A stretch of DNA of 62,597 nt from positions 1-62,597 of the forward strand of contig JARKPK010000183.1 in NCBI GenBank assembly GCA_029975295.1. The letters are read 5' to 3'. Under the pieces are notes generated by a model that was not told the DNA's origin, did no database searches, and saw nothing but the letters and a program-made list of their open reading frames with translations. The position numbers and the translations under genes were made by a program. Shown piece after piece: positions 56,149 to 62,597 of this stretch. Numbering within the stretch: position 1 is the first letter of the stretch; the number at the start of each line of letters is the position of its first letter. Source of the stretch: Thermoguttaceae bacterium. GTDB lineage: Bacteria > Planctomycetota > Planctomycetia > Pirellulales > Thermoguttaceae.

Positions 56149-57102
56149 ATGCGACTAGTGAGGAGCGATCGTGTTTGGTGGTGTGCGGCGCTGATGACCG
56201 TTGGTTGCCTGTTCGCTGCGGCCGGTTGCGGCGGGGGCGCAGGGGGTGGTGGGGGCACGGGCAAGTCGATCTCGCAGCGGATTGCCGAGGCTCAAACGAA
56301 AGAACCGGCCCAACGGGCCCGCCTTCTGATCGGAATTGCGCGGGAGCAAGCCCGGGCGGCCGACAGTTCCGGCGCGAAACAAACGCTCAATCAAGCGTTC
56401 CAAGCCTGCAAAGACATCGAAGAGATCAGCAGCCAGGCCGACGCATACGCCCGTCTTGCGCAAGCCCAGGCCGAAATCGGCCAAAGCACCGAAGCCCGCA
56501 ACACAGCGCAATTGGCCATGAACGCGGCCGAGAAGATCGACTCGCCCGAGTATCACGCTAAAGCGATTGCCGCGGCTAGCAGGGCCCTCAGCGCAGCTGG
56601 CGCGGCCGACAACGCTGTTGCCGCCCTGAAGAAGGCCGAGCCTCTGGCAGCCAAGGTTGACGACGCCACGGGACGCGTTCAAGTTCTTTGCGAAATCGCC
56701 GGCGCATACGAGAAAGCAGGCAAATCGGCGGAGACCGATCGAGTGCTTTCCGAAGCGTTGGCCTTCGCTAAGAGTCTGCCCGACGAGAAGTCGCAAGCAA
56801 TCGCCACGGCAACGGTCGCGCTTGAGCAAGCGGTCAACAAGCGGGCCGACGCCGCCAAGCAGTCGTTTGCCGCGTCGCTGGAGCTGGCCCGCAAATCCGC
56901 CGAACCCGGAGACGAGGTAACCGCGCTCGTCGAAATCGCTGATCGGCTTTTCCGGGCGAATGAGGCGAAGCAGGCCAACGAGTTGCTGGTCGAAGCCGAG
57001 AAGAAGTGCTCGAAGGTGAAAGCGCCCGACCTGCAATCGCAGCTCTTGGATCGTGCGCGAAAAATGATGAACAAACCTCCGCGCGCCGTTGTCGGCGCCT
57101 AA
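56149..57102 (+). CDS. Lipoprotein with helical repeats, unknown function
   Basis: A 317-residue lipoprotein. A signal peptide with lipobox AAGC precedes a glycine-rich linker (CGGGAGGGGGTGK). The rest is almost entirely helical and Ala-rich, with repeated A-x-x-A-x-x-L/I patterns of about 34-36 residues, such as ARLLIGIAREQARAADS and LVEIADRLFRANEAKQA. These resemble tetratricopeptide-like repeats. GAAGAGG precedes ATG 56149 and settles the start. It probably acts as an envelope-bound scaffold. The gene stands alone between dapL and the C1 genes. Confidence 0.8.
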   Translation: MRLVRSDRVWWCAALMTVGCLFAAAGCGGGAGGGGGTGKSISQRIAEAQTKEPAQRARLLIGIAREQARAADSSGAKQTLNQAFQACKDIEEISSQADAYARLAQAQAEIGQSTEARNTAQLAMNAAEKIDSPEYHAKAIAAASRALSAAGAADNAVAALKKAEPLAAKVDDATGRVQVLCEIAGAYEKAGKSAETDRVLSEALAFAKSLPDEKSQAIATATVALEQAVNKRADAAKQSFAASLELARKSAEPGDEVTALVEIADRLFRANEAKQANELLVEAEKKCSKVKAPDLQSQLLDRARKMMNKPPRAVVGA

Positions 57103-57505
57103 GTGAACCGCGAGAATCGGAAAGCAGATCGGCGGCGGCGCGTGCGCCCCTGGGGCATATTCCCTTCGCCTTCGGTCGCTTTCTGTTTTGTACAAACCTT
57201 TTTTGATCTTTAGACACGCAGCGCAACCTCGGGATGCCGGGCTGCCTAACGACGCCGGCCTGCCGTTGGTTGGCCCCATTGTATTGCGATTCTGAGCATC
57301 GATTGGGGTTGTCCGCCGAAACCATTTCGGCCGCGACTTGTTGCCGGCCCGATCGGGCGTTGCGACTGTCGCGCGCTGCCGCAAGGCGATGAACGGGCCA
57401 ACGGAAGGCCGGCCGCGATCGCTCTCCCATCTCGATCATGCGGCGCGATCGAGACGGCAGACGGTCGGGCTCGATCGGGACTCGCGCCGCCGAGGTGCCG
57501 GATCA
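57103..57505. other. Intergenic region without a recognisable gene
   Basis: About 400 bp between the lipoprotein and the MetF-MetV-type gene. A frame open from 57338 leads into the next gene but is not family-like. A stretch with TTTTGT and CCTTTTTTGATCTTT near 57190-57215 could be part of a terminator, but no clear stem precedes it. Confidence 0.5.
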
Positions 57506-59194
57506 ATGGCCAGCGGTCAGGGTTCACCAGCTTCGTTCCGCCACTCGTTGCTCAGCAATCGATTCATCTACGGAGCCGAGGTCGTTACGAGCCGCGGATA
57601 CGTCGCCGACCAGCCGCCTTCCTATCTGGCGATGACGCGGCAGTTGCTCGCCGATGCACGGATCGGATGGGTGTCTGTCACGGACAGCCCCGGCGGCGCC
57701 CCGATGCTGCCGCCCGACTGGCTCGCTGCGCAACTGCCGGCCGACCGCGAGCGCATCGTCATCCATCTGACCTGCAAAGATTTGAATCGAAACGGCCTGG
57801 AGTCGGCCGCGTGGCGCCTGGCCGCTGATGGCTGCCGCAACGTGTTGGCCCTAACCGGCGACTATCCGACCACCGGATTCGGCGGCCGCGCCGAGGGCGT
57901 GTTCGACATCGATTCCGTCGGACTGATCGCCCTGTTGCGCAGCATGAACGACGGGATGACGGTTCCCGGGCGCGGCGGACGACCCGAGTCGCTTCCTCGC
58001 ACCGACTTTTTCATTGGATGCGCCGTCTCGCCGTTCAAACGGCGAGAAAGCGAGTTGATGCCCCAGTACTTCAAGCTCCTCCGCAAGATTGCGGCCGGTG
58101 CGCGTTGGGTTATTCCACAGCTCGGCTACGACATGCGAAAGTTCAACGAAGTGCGGCTCCTGCTGGCCGCCCGCGGAATCGACGTGCCCGTGATCGGAAA
58201 CGTCTATCTGCTCAATCGCGCAGTCGCCAAACTGTTCAACAGCGGCAAGTTGGCCGGCTGCGTTGTGAGCGACGAGTTGCTTGCGCTCTGCGACAAATAC
58301 GCGGCCGGAGCCGACAAGGGCAAGCAGTTCTTCCTCGAACTGGCCGCCAAGCAACTGGCCGTTTTCAAGGGTCTGGGATTTGCCGCCGGTTATCTTGGCG
58401 GCATCGCCAAGGCCGAAGTGTTCGCCCAGGTGATCGACATGGCCGAGGGCTTCGGCGCCGGCGATTGGCGCGATTTCATCAAAGAGATTCGCTTTGCCCA
58501 GCCGGGCGAGTTCTTCCTGTTCGATCATGATCCCGTGACCGGACTGGGCGACAGTTCTCGGTTCAACCCCGATTATCTTGCGTCGATCCGCCGGCCTCAG
58601 GGGCGGCGTCCGCTGAGCTATCGGGTTTCGCGTTGGTTTCACCGATGGATGTTCACTCGCGACCGCGGCCTTTGGCGATGGATGCAACGGTTCTATGCCA
58701 GGCGAGAAAAAAAGGGGGGCGTGTTGGCAGGCATCGCCCACGCCGTTGAACGAGGCTCGAAACGCCTTCTTTACGGGTGCGAAGACTGCGGCGATTGCAG
58801 CCTGCCCGATTGCGCCTACCTTTGCCCGCGGTACAGTTGCTCGAAGTGCGGGCGCAACGGTCCCTGCGGCGGCTCGCTCGACGCCCGCTGCGAACTGGGC
58901 GACAAGCAGTGCTTCTGGACCCGCGTGTACGAGCGGTTGCAAAGCTACGGCGAAACCGAACAGATGCTCAATGGACCGATTACCTTCTACAACGCCGAAC
59001 TGAAGCACACTTCGTCGTGGGCCAACACCTTCTTAGGACGCGACCACCATGGCCGTGAAGAGGCTGTGCCTGTTGCCCCGTCAGGCAACGACGCCGCACC
59101 ACCGCCGGCCGCTGAAAGCCGCGCCGAAAAGCCTGCCGATCCGCCTGCCGCAGACCGCGGCGCGACGCCGAAGAACGATTTGCCCCCAAGCTAG
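57506..59194 (+). CDS. Methylenetetrahydrofolate reductase fused to a MetV-type Cys-rich domain
   Basis: A 562-residue protein. Residues 10-330 form a TIM-barrel methylenetetrahydrofolate reductase (MetF-like): GAEVVTSRG, LTCKDLNRN, NVLALTGDYPTTG, a flavin-site pattern, and GARWVIPQLGYDMRKF. Residues 420-510 are a Cys-rich domain like the MTHFR C-terminal/MetV family: GCEDCGDCSLPDCAYLCPR, CSKCGRNGPCGG, then CELGDKQCFW, with more than ten Cys likely to bind zinc or iron-sulfur. The last 45 residues are low-complexity Ala/Pro. In acetogens MetV and MetF are separate partner subunits, whereas here they are one chain. GAGGTG precedes ATG 57506. Confidence 0.88.
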   Translation: MASGQGSPASFRHSLLSNRFIYGAEVVTSRGYVADQPPSYLAMTRQLLADARIGWVSVTDSPGGAPMLPPDWLAAQLPADRERIVIHLTCKDLNRNGLESAAWRLAADGCRNVLALTGDYPTTGFGGRAEGVFDIDSVGLIALLRSMNDGMTVPGRGGRPESLPRTDFFIGCAVSPFKRRESELMPQYFKLLRKIAAGARWVIPQLGYDMRKFNEVRLLLAARGIDVPVIGNVYLLNRAVAKLFNSGKLAGCVVSDELLALCDKYAAGADKGKQFFLELAAKQLAVFKGLGFAAGYLGGIAKAEVFAQVIDMAEGFGAGDWRDFIKEIRFAQPGEFFLFDHDPVTGLGDSSRFNPDYLASIRRPQGRRPLSYRVSRWFHRWMFTRDRGLWRWMQRFYARREKKGGVLAGIAHAVERGSKRLLYGCEDCGDCSLPDCAYLCPRYSCSKCGRNGPCGGSLDARCELGDKQCFWTRVYERLQSYGETEQMLNGPITFYNAELKHTSSWANTFLGRDHHGREEAVPVAPSGNDAAPPPAAESRAEKPADPPAADRGATPKNDLPPS

Positions 59195-59539
59195 CGTGCC
59201 GAATTGCCGGTGAGAATCCTGCCAACGGCCCTCCGCAGAAATTGCCGGCCTGCTGGGCCGGTCCTCGCCTCGGCCCCCATTCGTCGATGGCGATGATCGG
59301 CCCGCGCGCGGTCGCATCGCGACTTTGTTTGCCGGGAGCAGGAGTTGCCGAGGGCTCAACGGCGGTTGGGCATCAAGGTTTTCCAAACGAATGCGTGCGA
59401 TTATACTACGGAGATTGTGCGCGGCGTCCCGCGCTGGGCGGCCAGTTCGCCGTCAGAAGGCTTGTCCGCCGTTGCTTGCCGTACCTGCAAACCGACAATA
59501 GATCTGTTCTCTATCTCCGCCCAAAGGAGCAAAACGATC
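59195..59539. other. Intergenic region within the C1 gene group
   Basis: About 345 bp between the reductase fusion and the methyltransferase gene. The frame open from 59345 is not methyltransferase-like before 59540. An AAAGGAG ribosome binding site lies at 59523-59529. No other feature is recognised. Confidence 0.5.
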
Positions 59540-60415
59540 ATGCCCATTGCCGGACTAACGATCATCGGCGAATCGATCAATGATTCCGTCCCATCAACGA
59601 AGCTGCTTTTCGACTCGGGCGACATCAACGGCATCATTGAATTGGCCCGGTCTCAAGACCTCGGCGGCGCCGAATACATCGATGTGAACATCGGCGCTCG
59701 GCCGCCCGAGTTCATGGCCGAGTTGGTCGCCAAACTGCAAGAGGTGACCTCCAAACCGCTTTCGATTGATACGCCCGATCCGGCCATCGCCGAGGCGGGC
59801 TTGCGGGCGTACCAACCCTCAAAGGCCGGCGGCCGGAAGCCGATTCTCAATTCCGTTACCGCCTTGCGGGCCGACATGTTCGACCTGGCCAAGCTTCAGC
59901 CCTTCATGCCGATTTTGCTGGTTTCCGAACAACTGGTCGATGGGCAATCGAAGCCGTGCCACACGGCCGAAGAGACCTATCAAGCGGCTCGGCACTTGGT
60001 CGGCACTTTTCTCGAGCGCGTTCCCGCGGCCGGCATCGGCGATTGCATCATTGATCCCGGCATCGCCCCGCTCGGAAGCGACTCGCAGGGCAACATCCAC
60101 CGGTTGATTCGAGCCATGGAGATGATTCATTCCGACCCCTACTTCACAGGCTGCCATGCGTCGGTCGGACTGAGCAATTTCACGGTCATGCTGCCGGCGA
60201 AGCGCAAGGACGGTTCGCCGGTGAAAGGCCCGTTGGAAAGCGCGTTCCTCACGAAAGCCATGCCGCTGGGCCTCGACATGGTCATCGGCTCGGTCAAGCG
60301 AAAGTACGAGCTTCTGCCCCCGGATCATCCGGCGATGGTTTGCCTGGAGGATTGCCTGAAGGCCAGCGGGTTCGACGTGCTGATGCGCGTGCGCGAGTTC
60401 TACGCGGGCGGATGA
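59540..60415 (+). CDS. AcsE-like methyltetrahydrofolate:corrinoid methyltransferase
   Basis: A 291-residue TIM-barrel protein of the dihydropteroate synthase/MeTr superfamily. Family marks are GLTIIGESIND at the start, AEYIDVNIGARP (pterin-site Asn), PLSIDTPDPAIAEAGL, CIIDPGIAPLGSD, and CHASVGLSNFTVMLP near the C-terminus. Characterised relatives move the methyl group of methyl-H4folate to a corrinoid protein. The length fits AcsE (about 260-290). AAAGGAG lies 10 bases before ATG 59540. No corrinoid protein or CO dehydrogenase is encoded nearby, so the methyl acceptor is unknown. Confidence 0.85.
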   Translation: MPIAGLTIIGESINDSVPSTKLLFDSGDINGIIELARSQDLGGAEYIDVNIGARPPEFMAELVAKLQEVTSKPLSIDTPDPAIAEAGLRAYQPSKAGGRKPILNSVTALRADMFDLAKLQPFMPILLVSEQLVDGQSKPCHTAEETYQAARHLVGTFLERVPAAGIGDCIIDPGIAPLGSDSQGNIHRLIRAMEMIHSDPYFTGCHASVGLSNFTVMLPAKRKDGSPVKGPLESAFLTKAMPLGLDMVIGSVKRKYELLPPDHPAMVCLEDCLKASGFDVLMRVREFYAGG

Positions 60416-60543
60416 GCGATGAACCGGGCGGACGTACGGCCGCTTGTGCAATCAAGCCGCCGCCTATCGCCGCAGAGCGATTTGATCTTGGGCCATCGCA
60501 AATAACCTCGGGATAATAAGCTTTAGATCATCAGGAAAAGGCC

Positions 60544-62235
60544 ATGCCGGACCAAGTTCGTTCCCTGCCGCCCGACATCGAAATCGCGCGCCGAGCAAAG
60601 ATGCTGCCGATCGAGGAGGTCGCCGCGAAGCTCGGCATCGATCATTGTGATCTTGACCATTACGGACGTTACAAGGCGAAGGTAGCCCAAGATATCCCCC
60701 AGCGATTGGCCGATCGGCCCGCGGGCAAGCTCGTGCTGGTGACGGCCATCACGCCCACTCCCGCCGGCGAAGGCAAGACCACCACCAGCATCGGCCTGAC
60801 CGACGCGTTGAATCGGATCGGCAAACGCGCCACCGTCTGTCTGCGCGAACCGTCGATGGGGCCCTGTTTCGGCATGAAGGGCGGAGCGGCCGGCGGCGGA
60901 TACTCGCAGGTGGTGCCGATGGAGGACATCAACCTTCATTTCACCGGCGACTTTCACGCGATCGGCGCCGCCCATAACCTGCTGGCGGCCATCGTGGACA
61001 ATCACCTGCACCAGGGCAACGCCCTGCGATTGGACATGCGTCGGATCGCTTGGAAACGAGTGGTCGATATGAACGATCGCGCGCTGCGCAACGTGATTGT
61101 CGGCCTGGGCGGCGTGAACAACGCCGTGCCGCGCGAAAGCGGCTTCGACATCACCGTCGCCTCCGAGGTCATGGCGGCCTTCTGCCTGAGCGAATCGCTC
61201 CTGGAACTGAAAGAGAAGCTGGGCCGAATGATCGTCGGCTACACGCGGCAGAACGAACCCGTTACGGCGGCCGACCTGAAAGTGCACGGCGCCATGACGG
61301 CTTTGCTGAAAGACGCGTTGCGGCCCAATCTCGTTCAAACGCTGGAGAACAACCCGGCTTTCATCCACGGCGGGCCGTTCGCCAACATTGCCCACGGCTG
61401 CAATAGCGTGCTGGCCACCAAGCTCGCCATGCGGCTTTCCGATTATACGGTGACCGAGGCCGGTTTCGGCGCGGACTTGGGAGCGGAAAAGTTCTTCAAC
61501 ATCAAATGCCGCAAAGCCGGACTGAAACCCGATGCAGTCGTCGTCGTCGCCACGGTTCGGGCGCTAAAGATGCACGGCGGCGTGCCGCTGAAGGAACTGC
61601 AACGGCCCAATGTCGAGGCGATCGACAAAGGCGTGGAGAACCTCAAGAAACACATCGAGAACATCCACCGCTTCGGCCTGCCCGCCGTGGTGGCGGTCAA
61701 CCACTTTGCCGCCGACACGCCCGAAGAAATCCAATTCATCAAAGACAAATTGGCGTATCTCTCGGTCAAGATCGTTTGCGCCGACCATTGGGCGCGCGGC
61801 GGCGAAGGCGCGATCCCCTTGGCTCAGGCCGTCGTTGAAGTGGCCGAGAACACAAAGACCGACTTCAGCCTGCTCTATCCCGATTCATGCACGCTATGGC
61901 AGAAGGTGGGGATCATCTGCCGCGAAATTTACGGGGCCACCGACGTGCTGGCCGATAAGAAACTGCGCGAGAAGTTCCAGCACCTGCAAGACGCCGGTTT
62001 CGGCCACCTGCCGATCTGCATGGCCAAGACTCAATACTCCCTTTCAACCGATCCGGGTTTGGTGGGTCGGCCGAAACGATTCGATGTTCCGCTGCGCGAT
62101 GTGATGGTGGCTGCCGGCGCCGGATTTGTCGTGGTGCTTACCGGCGACATCCTCACCATGCCCGGTCTGCCCAAAACTCCATCCGCCGAGGCGATCGACA
62201 TCAACGACCGCGGCGAGATCGTGGGGCTTTTCTAA
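60544..62235 (+). CDS. fhs: Formate-tetrahydrofolate ligase
   Basis: A 563-residue enzyme making 10-formyl-H4folate from formate, ATP and H4folate. The ATP-binding loop [10 protein letters not shown] is at residues 71-80. Signature regions [20 protein letters not shown] and [20 protein letters not shown] follow. [14 protein letters not shown] and [15 protein letters not shown] near the C-terminus are highly conserved. The length fits Fhs (about 556). An AGGAAAAGG site precedes ATG 60544. It follows the methyltransferase by about 130 bp, so the three C1 genes may be one unit, although FolD-type enzymes between formyl- and methylene-H4folate are not in the window. Confidence 0.96.
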   Translation: MPDQVRSLPPDIEIARRAKMLPIEEVAAKLGIDHCDLDHYGRYKAKVAQDIPQRLADRPAGKLVLVTAITPTPAGEGKTTTSIGLTDALNRIGKRATVCLREPSMGPCFGMKGGAAGGGYSQVVPMEDINLHFTGDFHAIGAAHNLLAAIVDNHLHQGNALRLDMRRIAWKRVVDMNDRALRNVIVGLGGVNNAVPRESGFDITVASEVMAAFCLSESLLELKEKLGRMIVGYTRQNEPVTAADLKVHGAMTALLKDALRPNLVQTLENNPAFIHGGPFANIAHGCNSVLATKLAMRLSDYTVTEAGFGADLGAEKFFNIKCRKAGLKPDAVVVVATVRALKMHGGVPLKELQRPNVEAIDKGVENLKKHIENIHRFGLPAVVAVNHFAADTPEEIQFIKDKLAYLSVKIVCADHWARGGEGAIPLAQAVVEVAENTKTDFSLLYPDSCTLWQKVGIICREIYGATDVLADKKLREKFQHLQDAGFGHLPICMAKTQYSLSTDPGLVGRPKRFDVPLRDVMVAAGAGFVVVLTGDILTMPGLPKTPSAEAIDINDRGEIVGLF

Positions 62236-62597
62236 ACAAGGCGTCGGAACATCGCGCGCAATCGCGGGCATCTCTCGAGCAGCTCCAGCCGCATCGTCGG
62301 CCGAGCTCCGCCCGGGTTGCGCAGCGTGTCCCGATCAGAACGAAGCCTTTGTTCTGTCTGGTGTGCAATCTTATCAACGTCGCGGTCAAACACAACCAGC
62401 GTGCCCGCCCATCAGGCAAACACGCTGGTTGATCGCACTTGCACGGGGCCGCTTCGACTAAATAGCTCCACGGTGCGAGCGTAGCGCTGGGCGGGGAGGT
62501 TTGTCGACCGGGAAGTTTGCCGCAAAATCCCTCTGGAAATGAGAACAGGCTTGGCTCTAAGGTAGTTGTTGTTGGTGTGAGTGTCATGCAACAACTG
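62236..62597. other. 3' end of the window, no gene recognised
   Basis: About 360 bp after fhs. It contains an 11-bp perfect inverted repeat, CAACCAGCGTG/CACGCTGGTTG (62393-62403 and 62421-62431). This could be a hairpin terminator or protein-binding site, though no U-tract follows. Minus-strand frames running to the edge have no recognisable motif. Confidence 0.45.

Overview
The window looks like a chromosomal segment of an aerobic, GC-rich planctomycete, probably a Pirellulales-type lineage. This is inferred from the gene set and not from a marker-gene phylogeny. The supporting signs are frequent GTG and TTG starts, zinc-ribbon proteins of the CPxC...CPxC kind, a DUF1080 protein, a TAT-exported Gfo/Idh oxidoreductase, a BatA/DUF58/von Willebrand cluster, LL-diaminopimelate aminotransferase, and alternative complex III joined to a caa3 oxidase. 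I saw no insertion sequence, prophage, CRISPR array or rRNA.

Layout. 1-4.4 kb: tRNA-Arg(CCG) and tRNA-Ala(TGC) on the minus strand, two zinc-ribbon proteins, and a monocistronic csrA with a readable promoter and terminator. 4.9-11.2 kb: a plus-strand type II fatty-acid-like cluster (ketosynthase, acyl carrier protein, two phytoene-desaturase-like FAD oxidoreductases, FabZ-like dehydratase, FabI-like reductase). It is followed by a convergent family-4 glycosyltransferase and a small zinc-finger (anti-sigma-like) protein. 14.0-16.6 kb: two CydA-like membrane proteins, the first carrying a C-terminal heme c domain, with no CydB. 17.2-21.8 kb: an RND adaptor and permease.

22.0-35.9 kb (minus strand): one long respiratory operon read as ActA, ActB, ActC, an ActD-ActE fusion, ActF, a small membrane protein, SCO1/SenC, a possible small ORF, then cytochrome oxidase subunits II, I, III and IV. 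Quinol oxidised by alternative complex III would pass electrons through heme c domains to the A2-type caa3 oxidase, while SCO1 would help assemble CuA.

36.4-47.1 kb: mixed single genes, namely an SMP-30-like lactonase, HNH endonuclease, DUF1080 protein, aspS, Gfo/Idh oxidoreductase, MFS transporter, leucine-rich-repeat lipoprotein and GNAT acetyltransferase. 47.2-53.6 kb (minus strand): a von Willebrand/DUF58/BatA-like cluster. 54.5-62.2 kb (plus strand): dapL, a repeat-rich lipoprotein, then a tetrahydrofolate C1 group of a MetF-MetV-type fusion, an AcsE-like methyltransferase and formate-tetrahydrofolate ligase.

The strongest candidates for something little described are the two-desaturase acyl-carrier cluster (4.9-11.2 kb), the CydB-less cytochrome-bd-like pair with fused cytochrome c (14.0-16.6 kb), and the fused C1 cluster in an apparently aerobic organism (57.5-62.2 kb). 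Two intergenic places (13.6-13.8 kb and 53.7-54.0 kb) hold coding-like frames without a proper start or with an apparent frameshift.
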